Notes: a model not told the origin generated them from the sequence alone. A DNA stretch of 16,206 nucleotides from Anaerolineales bacterium UBA3940 (GCA_002385675.1 DGDY01000114.1:2223-18428), one strand, 5' to 3'; positions 7,688 through 15,328 are shown, numbered from the stretch's first letter. Made by a program: numbers and translations.

Positions 7688-8431
7688 ATGAAGTTTGAAG
7701 TTGGATACCGAACGGACCCCGGCCCGCGCAAGGGGGCAAACCAGGATGCGATCCGCGTGGTAGCTGGCGAGGGCCATCTCGATGGCATTGCCCTCATCCT
7801 CTCCGACGGCATGGGCGGCGCGCGTGCGGGCGAGCGCGCCAGCGAGATCGCCGTCTCCGTCATTGAGGAAGAGCTTGTCGCCGCCCCGCCGCTTACGCCA
7901 ACCACGGCATCGGAACGGCTGCACCAGGCCATCCTCACCGCCAACCAGAGCATCTACGACGAGGCGCAGGCCATGCCGGAGAAACAGGGCATGGGCTGTA
8001 CCATCGTCGCAGCGCTCATCCTCGGCAACCAGGGCTGGATCGCAAGCGTGGGCGACAGCCGCGCCTACCTCATCCGCGGCGAGTCGAGTAAGCAGCTTAC
8101 CCAGGACCACACCTGGGTCAACGCACGCGTGCGCGACGGCATAATGACGCGCGAGGAAGCGGTCAACAGTGGGCTGCGCCACGTGCTCGACCGCGCGCTC
8201 GGCACGCGCCCGAATGTCGAGGTGGATGTCTGGCCTGCCCGCACCCTTGAACCCGGCGACGTGCTCCTGCTATGCTCAGATGGGCTGTACGGCGTCCTGG
8301 ACGACGACGAGCTGTGTGCGACGGCAACGGCTTACCCGGCGCAGCAGGCGGCGGACCGGCTCGTGCGGCAGGCGCTCGACGCGCACACGCATGACAACGT
8401 CTCCGTCGTGATCCTCCAGGTACGCGAGTAG
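7688..8431 (+). CDS. PP2C-family Ser/Thr protein phosphatase
   Basis: A 247-residue cytoplasmic PP2C (PPM) phosphatase of the short bacterial type (PrpC/Stp-like). Motifs in order are KGANQD (15-20), SDGMGG (39-44, metal-binding Asp40), GMGCT (101-105), VGDSRAYL (121-128), LLCSDGLYGVL (194-204, metal Asp198) and HDNVSVV (235-241, metal Asp236). All core metal ligands are present. It should dephosphorylate Ser/Thr residues put on by Hanks-type kinases, but no kinase lies in this window. The ribosome site before the ATG is weak (GCGGGAA). The phosphoesterase follows after 48 bases and is probably in the same transcript. Confidence 0.92.
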   Translation: MKFEVGYRTDPGPRKGANQDAIRVVAGEGHLDGIALILSDGMGGARAGERASEIAVSVIEEELVAAPPLTPTTASERLHQAILTANQSIYDEAQAMPEKQGMGCTIVAALILGNQGWIASVGDSRAYLIRGESSKQLTQDHTWVNARVRDGIMTREEAVNSGLRHVLDRALGTRPNVEVDVWPARTLEPGDVLLLCSDGLYGVLDDDELCATATAYPAQQAADRLVRQALDAHTHDNVSVVILQVRE

Positions 8432-8479
8432 ACCGTCTGCCCCTCACAACCACACACCGCAAGCGACAGCAGGAGCAGC

Positions 8480-9421
8480 ATGGCCGATTCCCTGACCTTC
8501 GCGCATGTCACGGATATTCACCTGACCGAAGCCGGTGAGTCATGGGGCACGCTCGACGACCTCGCAGAAGACCTGTTCGCCCGCGTCGTCGAGACGTTCA
8601 ACCGCATGGACGGGCTTGACTTTGTGTTGATCACCGGCGATGTGGTCGACACGGCATCTCCGGCGGAGGTTGACCGCTTCCGCGAGTTGATCGCCCCGCT
8701 GGAAGTCCCCTGGCACTTCATCCCCGGCAATCACGATGGCTTCTACGATCCGAGGGTACCCAATGCGCTGCCTCCGCATGAAGCCGTCAGCCGCCTTGAC
8801 CCGCGCCTTGCGGACCCGCCGCCCATCCCCCAGCAGGCCCGCTGGAGCCGCCCTGTTGCAGCGGACGTGCAGCTTATCGGGCTGGAGTCGCGCATCGCGG
8901 ACGACTGGGGCGGCGTGATCGACGCCGGGCAGATGGCCTGGCTCCGCGCCGAACTGGAGGCGCACCGGGGCGATGACCTCGTGATCGTGGCAGTGCACCA
9001 CCCGCTGCACATGCTGACGCCGCTCAACAAGGAGGAGTGGTGGTGCAACTTTGTGTGCAGCAACGGGCCGGAAGTTGAGGCGCTGCTCGACGAGTTCCCG
9101 AACGCCCGGCTGGTGATCTCCGGGCACCACCACGCGAGCCAGATCGTCCAGCGCCCGAACGGGCGGCTGCACGTTGTCACCGCCGCACTGAGCGGCTACC
9201 CGTGCGTGTACCGGCTGATCCGATTAACTCGGGAAGACGGGGCATGGTACATCCGCGTCGAGACGCACTCACCCGCCAACGAGGCGGAGCGCCGCCGCGC
9301 CTACGACCGGCTGATCACCGGCAAGACCGCGCAGAAGTACAACTCCACCGACCCGACGGCCTGGGCGCGCTTCGTCGAGGGTCGCCCCGAGGACCGGTTC
9401 TTCGAGGGGCGGTTGGGGTAG
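8480..9421 (+). CDS. Calcineurin-like metallophosphoesterase
   Basis: A 313-residue metallophosphoesterase (Icc/CpdA-like architecture) with the complete dinuclear metal site: HVTDIHL (Asp12, His14), ITGDVVD (Asp54), IPGNHDG (Asn84, His85), VAVHHPL (His173) and SGHHHA (His216, His218). No signal peptide is seen, so it is probably cytoplasmic. It is likely to hydrolyse a phosphodiester or phosphomonoester; cyclic nucleotides are one possibility, but the sequence does not decide. The start is supported by AGGAGCAGC just before the ATG. It is second in the unit led by the PP2C gene and is followed 28 bases later by a good terminator. Confidence 0.9.
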   Translation: MADSLTFAHVTDIHLTEAGESWGTLDDLAEDLFARVVETFNRMDGLDFVLITGDVVDTASPAEVDRFRELIAPLEVPWHFIPGNHDGFYDPRVPNALPPHEAVSRLDPRLADPPPIPQQARWSRPVAADVQLIGLESRIADDWGGVIDAGQMAWLRAELEAHRGDDLVIVAVHHPLHMLTPLNKEEWWCNFVCSNGPEVEALLDEFPNARLVISGHHHASQIVQRPNGRLHVVTAALSGYPCVYRLIRLTREDGAWYIRVETHSPANEAERRRAYDRLITGKTAQKYNSTDPTAWARFVEGRPEDRFFEGRLG

Positions 9422-9449
9422 CTTGCCGGGAATCTTTGCAGGGGGAGAT

Positions 9450-9478
9450 AGCCGCGACTAAACGTCGCGGCTGTTTTT
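9450..9478 (+). terminator. Intrinsic terminator after the phosphoesterase (family D palindrome)
   Basis: AGCCGCGAC / GTCGCGGCT, a 9-bp stem with loop TAAAC, then GTTTTT. It lies between the convergent phosphoesterase and ASCH genes. It is the same palindrome as 3996-4016 in the opposite orientation (TAAAC is the complement of GTTTA). On the minus strand the stem is not followed by a T-run, so it mainly serves the rightward unit. Confidence 0.85.
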
Positions 9479-9481
9479 ACC

Positions 9482-9889
9482 TCACCCCTCCTCAACCAAC
9501 TCAAACGACAGCACCCACACCTCGGGGTTCTTCTCCCACGCGCCCTTGCCGTGAACATCCTCCCACACGCGGCGGAACGCCTCAAGCGGCGGCTCGCCGG
9601 CGGCAGGCTCCGCGCCCTCGGCAAGCGCCTCATCGTCGCTGAGCGCCTGCACCCGCTTACGCTCGATCCCTGTCAGGCGGATGTACCCCACGGCCTTCTC
9701 ATTGCGGCCCGGCTGCACCGAGTAGGTCCGGCCCACCTGCCACTTGATGCGACCGTTGTGCAGCACCGCTGGAGCGGGCTCGCCATCCGGCCCGTCCGCC
9801 ATAACAAGCTCCTCACCCGCCTTAACGATGCGCGAGGTCTGCGTCTTTGTGCCGTTCAACACCTGCTGCCACGTCACCTGAAAGATCAT
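9482..9889 (-). CDS. ASCH-domain protein
   Basis: A 135-residue small protein with the ASCH fold signature: MIFQVTWQQVLNGTKTQTSR (1-20), with the conserved G-K-T-x-R segment, VGRTYSVQPGRNEKAVGYIRLTG at 52-74, and a C-terminal WVLSFELV strand (125-132). ASCH domains are PUA-like beta barrels predicted to bind RNA or modified nucleotides; the substrate is unknown. I chose the ATG at 9889 because the ASCH domain begins there and GGGGGATGAT precedes it. A frame extension to 9958 would run through a terminator hairpin. It lies downstream of the SH3 gene, on the same strand. Confidence 0.82.
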   Translation of the reverse strand: MIFQVTWQQVLNGTKTQTSRIVKAGEELVMADGPDGEPAPAVLHNGRIKWQVGRTYSVQPGRNEKAVGYIRLTGIERKRVQALSDDEALAEGAEPAAGEPPLEAFRRVWEDVHGKGAWEKNPEVWVLSFELVEEG

Positions 9890-9901
9890 ATCATCCCCCG
9901 G

Positions 9902-9937
9902 AAAAACACGAGCCGCCCCGTGCAGCAGGGCGGCTCG
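9902..9937 (-). terminator. Intrinsic terminator between the SH3 and ASCH genes
   Basis: On the minus strand, a perfect 10-bp stem (CGAGCCGCCC / GGGCGGCTCG) with a 9-base loop is followed by TGTTTTTCC. It starts 40 bases after the SH3 gene's stop. Its T-run ends only 12 bases before the ASCH start codon, next to the ASCH ribosome site, so it can also act as an attenuator of ASCH. Confidence 0.85.
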
Positions 9938-9976
9938 CCAAAACTCAACCTGATCCAACCTGCGCGGGCGACCGCC

Positions 9977-11317
9977 TCAGCGCACAAGCCGGAGGAAGCC
10001 TGTATCCACCCAGCCGTTCACGTCCCCGGCGATGATGCGGGCCCAGTTCGCCTGCCGCTCGACGATGGTGACGACGGTGTTCCGGGGAATCGTCGCGATA
10101 GCGTTGTGCTCCGGGCCGGGGCCGCTGCGCACATTCAGCGCGCCCGCTTCGACAATCGCGGTCTGCTGCGAGGGCGACTCAACCGGAGCCTGCCCGACGT
10201 TGCCTGCCTTCCGCGTGAAGTCGCCGTTCACCCAGCCGATGCGCCCCGAGGGCGTCCGCACCTGGAGCCACTTGCTCGCGCTGTCACGCCCGACGATGGG
10301 CAGCACGTCGCCCCGCGAAACGACATCAACCACGGGGTAGCCCGCGCCCGCGCCGCTGCGGACGTTCAGGCGGCCCGTGATCACAGTGGCGGTCGGGCCG
10401 GTGGGCGTCGTCGGCGGCCCGCCGGTGGCAGGCGGCGTCTGGTTCTCCCCAACGGGCAGCGTCTGCGGCACGATCGGGATCGACGCCTGCGAGGCGCTTG
10501 TCACGATGTTCGCCGAGTCCACCCAGCCGAGCGTGTTGCCCCGGAAGAAGATGTAGTACCAGGGCAGTTCCGCCGCGCGGCCCAGGATCTGCACCTGCTC
10601 ACCCTCGCGCAGATGCGTGATCGTGCCGTGGTCGTTGCCCGCAGCCGTGTTGACGCGGATCGAGCCTGCCCACGCCTGCCCGGTGATGCCGCGTGCAAGC
10701 GGCGGGGCGGTCGGCGCGCCGGGCACCGGCGTCGGGACCGCCGGGGCGGCGATGACCGGCAGCCCGGCCAGCGAGATCCGCGGCGTGAACTCGCCCGAGG
10801 CGATCCAGCCCTGCGATCCGCCGCCGTAGTTGATATACACCCAGGCCGAGTTGCTGCTGCGCCCCAGAATATTGACGATCTCGCCCTGGATCAGCGTCGC
10901 GACCACGGTCGCATTGGACGCCGGGGCGTTGCGGACGTTCAGCCGGAACGGCGCAACGGCGACCTGCGGCTGCACCCGCTCCAGCACGGGCAGGGATCTC
11001 AACGCGCCGCCCGTGTCGAGGAAAGCCGTCGACGCCCAGCCTTCGACGTCCGTGCCGGTGCGGATCTTCGCCCAGGCGCTTGCGCTGTCACGCCCCAGCA
11101 GGATCACACGCTCGCCCTGGCCGATAGTCGTGATGCTGGCGTAGCTCGCGCCCGGGCCGGTGCGGATGTGCAGGCGCGGCGAGGTCACCACCGCCGTCGG
11201 CGAGGTCTGCGCCGCTGCTACCTGCACCGCAAGCGGCAGCACCAGCGACAGCAGGAGCCCGAGGATCAGCGCCAGCCCCAGCGGACGGCGCCATCGAGAT
11301 CGCAAATAGGTGTTCAC
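9977..11317 (-). CDS. Secreted protein with five bacterial SH3 domains
   Basis: A 446-residue exported protein. A signal peptide (positive RSRWRR, hydrophobic 13-34, AAA-Q near 34-37) is followed by five SH3b modules at about 41-102, 120-180, 212-272, 308-368 and 385-446. Most carry an LNVR(S/N)-type strand, a G-ILGR-type turn and a GWV/GWI end. Modules 1 and 4 share the string GRDSAS. Linkers 2-3 and 3-4 are Pro/Thr-rich, typical of extracellular spacers. It has no enzymatic domain, so it is likely to bind cell wall or surface polymer. It starts at GTG with TGGAGGA five bases upstream. A TATAAT box lies upstream at 11377-11382. Confidence 0.88.
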   Translation of the reverse strand: MNTYLRSRWRRPLGLALILGLLLSLVLPLAVQVAAAQTSPTAVVTSPRLHIRTGPGASYASITTIGQGERVILLGRDSASAWAKIRTGTDVEGWASTAFLDTGGALRSLPVLERVQPQVAVAPFRLNVRNAPASNATVVATLIQGEIVNILGRSSNSAWVYINYGGGSQGWIASGEFTPRISLAGLPVIAAPAVPTPVPGAPTAPPLARGITGQAWAGSIRVNTAAGNDHGTITHLREGEQVQILGRAAELPWYYIFFRGNTLGWVDSANIVTSASQASIPIVPQTLPVGENQTPPATGGPPTTPTGPTATVITGRLNVRSGAGAGYPVVDVVSRGDVLPIVGRDSASKWLQVRTPSGRIGWVNGDFTRKAGNVGQAPVESPSQQTAIVEAGALNVRSGPGPEHNAIATIPRNTVVTIVERQANWARIIAGDVNGWVDTGFLRLVR

Positions 11318-11376
11318 AGTAGTCCTCCAGAGGTTCGCTGTGGCAAAAACGAGAGCCCACCCACAGCCGTACTCTC

Positions 11377-11382
11377 ATTATA
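11377..11382 (-). promoter_or_regulatory. -10 box for the SH3 gene
   Basis: A perfect TATAAT on the minus strand, 60 bases before the GTG start at 11317. The -35 region is poor (CTTTCA at 17 bp). The predicted leader is about 50 nt and includes the ribosome site. Confidence 0.55.
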
Positions 11383-11488
11383 TGCGAATACCCGTGCATT
11401 GAAAGTGGGGTGTGGAGGGCGGCCAGGTGGGGGTTCTCGTTGCTGGTAAAAAACCACGCCGAATAAACTCCACGGCTCCGGGCAGGGC

Positions 11489-11514
11489 TGCCCGGGAATT
11501 TGATTCCCCCGGCA
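11489..11514. repeat. Dispersed hairpin, family C, copy 2
   Basis: TGCC-c-GGGAAT, a three-base loop, ATTCCC-cc-GGCA: an interrupted stem with the same core as the hairpin at 1204-1222. It lies in the 314-base gap between the divergent SH3 and gatB genes; the rest of that gap holds the two promoters. Confidence 0.55.
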
Positions 11515-11564
11515 GGCTGCTACGTCAGGGTGGGGTTCCGGTTGGCAGAACCCCTCACCCCGGC

Positions 11565-11594
11565 ACGACAGCCCCCGCGCTCTTGCGGTATAAT
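11565..11594 (+). promoter_or_regulatory. Promoter for gatB
   Basis: ACGACA (11565-11570, four of six bases), an 18-bp spacer, then a perfect TATAAT (11589-11594). The start would be near 11601, about 31 bases before the gatB ATG. Confidence 0.6.
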
Positions 11595-11631
11595 GCGCGC
11601 GTTGGCAATCACCGAAGCGAGAGAAGAGATC

Positions 11632-13077
11632 ATGACGGAATACGAACCGGTCATCGGCCTGGAGGTCCACGCCGAGCTGCTTACCGAGTCCAAGATGTTC
11701 TGCGCCTGCCCGGTCGTGGACAGCACGTCCGCCGAGCCGAACACGGTCGTGTGCGAGGTCTGCACCGCGCAGCCCGGCACGCTGCCCGTTGTCAACCGGC
11801 GAGCGGTCGAGTACGGCATGATGGTGGGTCTGGCGCTGAACTGCCAGATCAACGAGATCAACCGCTTCGACCGCAAATCATACTTCTACCCGGACCTGCC
11901 CAAAGGCTACCAGATCAGCCAGTACGAGCACCCGCTTGCCAGCAACGGCTGGCTGGATGTCGAGGTGAACGGTGAGGTGAGGCGCATCGGCATCACCCGC
12001 GCGCACCTGGAGGAAGACACGGGCAAGTCCACCCACATGGGCAGCTACAGCCTCATCGACCTCAACCGCGCGGGCGTGCCGCTACTGGAGATCGTCACCG
12101 AGCCGGACATGCGCAGCGTCGAGGAGGTCGAGGCGTTTGCCCGAAAGCTCCGCGCGATCCTCGTCACCCTCGGCGTGAATCACGGCGACATGAGCAAGGG
12201 CGTGCTGCGCTTCGAGGCCAACATCTCCGTGCGTGAGAAGGGCACGGACGTCTTCAACACGCGCACCGAGATCAAGAACCTGAACAGCATCCGCTCGCTG
12301 GTGCGCGCTTCCCGCTACGAGATCGAGCGGCAGATCAAGCTGATGCAGGCGGGCCAGCCGGTCGTGCAGCAGACGATGGGCTTTGACGAGGACACGGGGC
12401 GGACTATCCCACAGCGCAGCAAGGAGCACGCCCACGACTACCGCTACTTCCCGGAGCCGGACATTCCGCCGCTGCACATCAGCCGCGAGTGGGTTGAGGA
12501 GGTCCGTGCGCGGCTGCCGGAGCTGCCCGACGCGCGGCGCGAGCGGTTTGTCACGCAGTACGCGCTCTCCCGGCAGGACGCGTCGATCCTCGTCGCGGAC
12601 AAGGCAACCGCCGATTACTTCGAGGGCGTCGTCGCGGCGGGCGTGGAGCCGGTGACGGCGGCCAACTGGGTAACGGGCGCGATCTTCCGCTACATGAACG
12701 ATCAGGGCGTGGGCATCGAGGAGGTACCGGTCACGCCGGAGGCGCTCGCCGGGCTGATCGCGCTGGTGGATGCAGGCCAGATTAACATCAGCACGGCCAG
12801 AGACGTTGTGCTACCCGACATGCTGGAAACCGGGCGACCGGCGCAGGCCATCGTTGAGGAGCGTGGGCTTGCGCAGATCAGCGACGAGGCGAAGCTCAGG
12901 GCGCTCGTCGAGAAGGTCGTCGCGGAGAACCCCAACGAGGTCGCCACCTACCTCGGCGGCAAAGAAGGGTTGCTCGGCTGGTTCGTCGGGCAGGTGATGC
13001 GCGAGACGCGCGGGCAGGCCAACCCGCAAATCGTCAGCGACCTGCTGCGCGAGCGGCTGGAGGCCATGCGGGAGTAG
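11632..13077 (+). CDS. gatB: Asp-tRNA(Asn)/Glu-tRNA(Gln) amidotransferase subunit B
   Basis: A 481-residue GatB of normal length. With GatA and GatC it converts misacylated Glu-tRNA(Gln) and/or Asp-tRNA(Asn) to the amide form; GatB carries out the ATP-dependent activation step. Seen in the sequence: YEPVIGLEVHAEL at the start, a C-x-C...C-x-x-C zinc site (Cys24, Cys26, Cys41, Cys44), FDRKSYFYPDLPKGYQIS (79-96), DLNRAGVPLLEIVTEPD, HDYRYFPEPD, and a C-terminal YqeY-like tRNA-binding tail. The start at 11632 matches family N-termini and follows GAGAAGAG; the frame extends back to 11500, but the promoter lies inside that extension. No gatA or gatC lies in the window. Confidence 0.97.
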   Translation: MTEYEPVIGLEVHAELLTESKMFCACPVVDSTSAEPNTVVCEVCTAQPGTLPVVNRRAVEYGMMVGLALNCQINEINRFDRKSYFYPDLPKGYQISQYEHPLASNGWLDVEVNGEVRRIGITRAHLEEDTGKSTHMGSYSLIDLNRAGVPLLEIVTEPDMRSVEEVEAFARKLRAILVTLGVNHGDMSKGVLRFEANISVREKGTDVFNTRTEIKNLNSIRSLVRASRYEIERQIKLMQAGQPVVQQTMGFDEDTGRTIPQRSKEHAHDYRYFPEPDIPPLHISREWVEEVRARLPELPDARRERFVTQYALSRQDASILVADKATADYFEGVVAAGVEPVTAANWVTGAIFRYMNDQGVGIEEVPVTPEALAGLIALVDAGQINISTARDVVLPDMLETGRPAQAIVEERGLAQISDEAKLRALVEKVVAENPNEVATYLGGKEGLLGWFVGQVMRETRGQANPQIVSDLLRERLEAMRE

Positions 13078-13106
13078 GCGCTGCCTGAGCGCACTATTCT
13101 AGACCG

Positions 13107-13135
13107 GTAGGGGCGGGTCTAAGACCCGCCCCTTT
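13107..13135 (+). repeat. Dispersed palindrome, family A, copy 3 (possible gatB terminator)
   Basis: GTAGGGGCGGGTC-TAA-GACCCGCCCCTTT, starting 30 bases after the gatB stop and followed by TTTGTTG. The loop is TAA rather than TGA. Of all family A copies this one is best placed to act as a terminator, but its T-run is short. Confidence 0.7.
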
Positions 13136-13141
13136 GTTGTC

Positions 13142-13165
13142 AGTTAAGCAAGCGAGGACTTAACT
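13142..13165. repeat. Inverted repeat of 7-bp arms
   Basis: AGTTAAG and CTTAACT separated by 10 bases. It is AT-rich, unlike its surroundings. It may be a hairpin or a protein-binding site; nothing shows which. Confidence 0.4.
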
Positions 13166-13190
13166 ATAGCCGACCTTCCACCCCCTACGA

Positions 13191-13301
13191 CGGCCCTACG
13201 GGCCGCCACTTCCCCCTGCTAGGGGGCAGTGCATCTTGTCGCGCCACCTCATCGCTCCTCATAGGGGGAGATGGCGGCGTGAAGCGCCGTCAGAGGGGGT
13301 C
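13191..13301. repeat. Hairpin cluster containing family B, copy 2
   Basis: Three elements in a row: CGGCCC-TAC-GGGCCG (13191-13205), CCCCCT-gct-AGGGGG (13212-13226, identical to the hairpin at 75-89), and CACCTCATCGC...CAGAGGGGGTC (13245-13301), which parallels 65-127 with a different central stem. No gene lies in the 295 bases between gatB and 13373; repeats fill most of it. Confidence 0.6.
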
Positions 13302-13330
13302 TTATTATGACAATCGGATAGTTCAAGCAT

Positions 13331-13356
13331 AGGGCGGGTCTGAGACCCGCCCCTAC
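13331..13356. repeat. Dispersed palindrome, family A, copy 4
   Basis: AGGGCGGGTC-TGA-GACCCGCCCCTAC, with one G missing from the left arm relative to 14-42, leaving a 9-bp stem. It lies 17 bases downstream of the stop of the leftward small membrane protein. Confidence 0.75.
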
Positions 13357-13372
13357 CATCCCGACCGTTTCG

Positions 13373-13642
13373 TCAACCCTGCGACGCCAGGAAAACCACC
13401 AGCCCGGCGAGTGCCGCCAGGAGCAGCACAACATGCACCCACAGCACGACATGCAGGCAGCCAACGTATTTCGTCGGGATGCCCTCGGCGCGATCGCGCC
13501 GCACCTGCCTCAGGAAGTACAGGTTGGCGATGAAGCCCGCCACCCACAGCCCGAAGTAGTACATCATCAGCGTGAGGACTGCCTCGCCGAGGTAACTCTT
13601 CGGCGGGCGGGGCGTGTCGTACGGGCCAGGCGGCTGGCTCAT
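13373..13642 (-). CDS. Small two-helix membrane protein, function unknown
   Basis: An 89-residue hypothetical protein with two predicted membrane segments (about 20-43 and 62-86), joined by a basic loop (RQVRRDRAEG, 45-54) that probably faces the cytoplasm, so both termini would be outside. I recognise no family. Its ATG overlaps the stop of the glycosidase gene (ATGA), which strongly supports it as a real, translationally coupled gene. It may act with the glycosidase at the membrane; that is inference from position only. Confidence 0.75.
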   Translation of the reverse strand: MSQPPGPYDTPRPPKSYLGEAVLTLMMYYFGLWVAGFIANLYFLRQVRRDRAEGIPTKYVGCLHVVLWVHVVLLLAALAGLVVFLASQG

Positions 13643-15321
13643 TGCGGCACCTCACTCAGAACCGGGGTGCGCCGCCGGATCAGGTAGAGCGCACCCGACA
13701 GCACGACCACTCCCACCAGCACACCGGCCCACGTCAGCGAGGGGTCGTTGCGCACGGTAAACCCGGCCAGCGCCACCCCACCGACTGGCTCGATCACAAT
13801 CGTGTGCTCCCCGGCAGCGCCGCGCCACAGCGTCGCCTCCGGCTGCGAGGCGGACACCCGGCGCGGCGGACCGCCATCCACCCGGTAGACGAGTTCGGCC
13901 CCGGCGGCGCTGCCCTCCCCAAACGTCGCCGCGAGCGACGTGCCCTCGAAGGTGAAGGACAGCGGCGCGGCGTCCTCACCCGCGATCCATACCCCGTCCG
14001 GCCCTTCCCGCCAGCCCGTGCCGTACTCGAGGGTCCAGTGATCGGCCCGGTGACGCCCGATGTGCATGACCGGCGGCTGGTTGGCGTACGCCTTCATCGA
14101 CTCGTAGACCGGCATCAGGTTGAAGTCGGGGTCGGCCATCTGGAAGTACGCCTCGGGGCGGCGCTCCTCCAGCCAGGACCAGTCCGCCCGCTTGAAGTAC
14201 CAGAAGTTCACTACGCCGATGAAGGGCCACTCCTTCTGCACCCGCTCGTAGGCGATCGGCGCGTAGCGGGCCTGCTGCTCCAGCGTCACCCGCCCGTAGA
14301 CGGGTATCACGTCCTCCGGCGAGGCGTTGGAGTTCATCTCGGTGATCCAGATCGGCTTGGCGGCGTCACCGTTACGCACCATCACATCACGGACGTAGGC
14401 CACGTGTGAAAAGTTGAGGTTGACCGGGTTCATGCGCCGGTCGGTCGGGCCGGACCACAGCATGTAGTCCTGCGCGGCGAGGATGTCGAAGCACTCGCCC
14501 GCGCCCGCGTCATACATGCGCTGGAGGAAGATCAGGTCGTTGAGGTCGCGCCCGTCGAGCGCGACGGTCGGCGCGAGCGCGGCGCTGAGCACGACGGCAT
14601 CGGGGTTCGCCGCTTTGATGGCGTCATATGCCGTGCACAGCAGGCGTGTATACGCTTCCGGATCGACCGCCTGCTCGCCCCATTCCGGGTAGATGTTCGG
14701 CTCGTTCCACACCTGGAAGTAGCGCACCTGCCCCGCGTACCGCCGGGCGACCGTCGCCGCGTAGTTGGCGAAGTCGTCATAATCATCAGGCGGCGCGAGC
14801 GGGCCGACCTCGTCGCCCGCCGCACGAGTCCAGGCGGGCGGGTTGCTCAGGCGCACGATCATCTCGATGCCGTACTCGTTCGCCAGCGCGACGATCTCGT
14901 CGTACTTCTCCCAGGCATCGCGCGGCGGGTCGTTGCGGCGGTCGGTGAAGTCGCCCCGCCCGTGGATTTCAATATCCTCCCAGGGGAACTCCTCGCGGAT
15001 CCACCGGAAGCCTGCCTCGGCGATGAGCTGCATCTGCCGCTCGCGCTTCTCCGGCTCGACCTCCTGATGCAAGAAGGTGTTGATGCCGAAGGGGTTAACG
15101 CCGGTGTGCGCGATTTCGGCGTAGGGTTCGAGTCTGAGCGGCGGCTGGGTGATGTTCAGGGCAAGCTGGCCCACCCCGCGCACCTGGCCGAACAACTCTT
15201 CCTCGCCGGTCAGCCGCCACATCCACGTGCGGAGATCGGCGCCGGCGAGCAGGGTCAGCGCCACGAGCAGCAGGCCGGCGGCCAGCACCAGAATGATGAG
15301 AAGGGGTCGGGTGCGTTTCAT
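13639..15321 (-). CDS. Membrane-anchored clan-A glycoside hydrolase-like protein
   Basis: A 560-residue protein with a membrane helix at each end (about 7-27 and 529-548). Between them is a TIM-barrel of the GH-A clan (GH39/GH5-like): FGINTFLHQ (78-86), EAGFRWIREEFPWEDIE (102-118), the acid/base motif YFQVWNEPNIYPEW (201-214, Glu207) and the probable nucleophile IWITEMNSN (324-332, Glu328). A beta-rich C-terminal part (about 420-525) may bind carbohydrate. It should act on polysaccharide or glycoconjugates outside the cell, tethered to the membrane; the substrate is unknown. I chose the ATG at 15321 because it begins the signal/anchor (MKRTRPLLII). An ATG at 15330 and a frame reaching 15399 are alternatives. 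No ribosome binding site is visible upstream. Confidence 0.85.
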   Translation of the reverse strand: MKRTRPLLIILVLAAGLLLVALTLLAGADLRTWMWRLTGEEELFGQVRGVGQLALNITQPPLRLEPYAEIAHTGVNPFGINTFLHQEVEPEKRERQMQLIAEAGFRWIREEFPWEDIEIHGRGDFTDRRNDPPRDAWEKYDEIVALANEYGIEMIVRLSNPPAWTRAAGDEVGPLAPPDDYDDFANYAATVARRYAGQVRYFQVWNEPNIYPEWGEQAVDPEAYTRLLCTAYDAIKAANPDAVVLSAALAPTVALDGRDLNDLIFLQRMYDAGAGECFDILAAQDYMLWSGPTDRRMNPVNLNFSHVAYVRDVMVRNGDAAKPIWITEMNSNASPEDVIPVYGRVTLEQQARYAPIAYERVQKEWPFIGVVNFWYFKRADWSWLEERRPEAYFQMADPDFNLMPVYESMKAYANQPPVMHIGRHRADHWTLEYGTGWREGPDGVWIAGEDAAPLSFTFEGTSLAATFGEGSAAGAELVYRVDGGPPRRVSASQPEATLWRGAAGEHTIVIEPVGGVALAGFTVRNDPSLTWAGVLVGVVVLSGALYLIRRRTPVLSEVPQ

Positions 15322-15328
15322 GCGCACC

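Noticed and set aside
9890..9958. A longer ASCH protein starting at 9958
   Set aside because: The extra 23 residues are encoded by the terminator stem and its flanks, and the ASCH domain begins at 9889.
9551..11449. A 632-codon open frame on the + strand opposite the ASCH and SH3 genes
   Set aside because: It is Arg/His/Pro-rich with no domain, and it crosses two well-supported minus-strand genes and a terminator. This is the usual antisense shadow in high-GC DNA.
11500..11631. A longer GatB starting at 11500
   Set aside because: The extension contains the promoter (TATAAT at 11589) and lacks GatB homology; family members start at the equivalent of 11632.
13107..13356. A CRISPR array made of the closely spaced repeats
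   Set aside because: Repeats are of different families, unevenly spaced, with no constant spacer length, and no cas genes are present.
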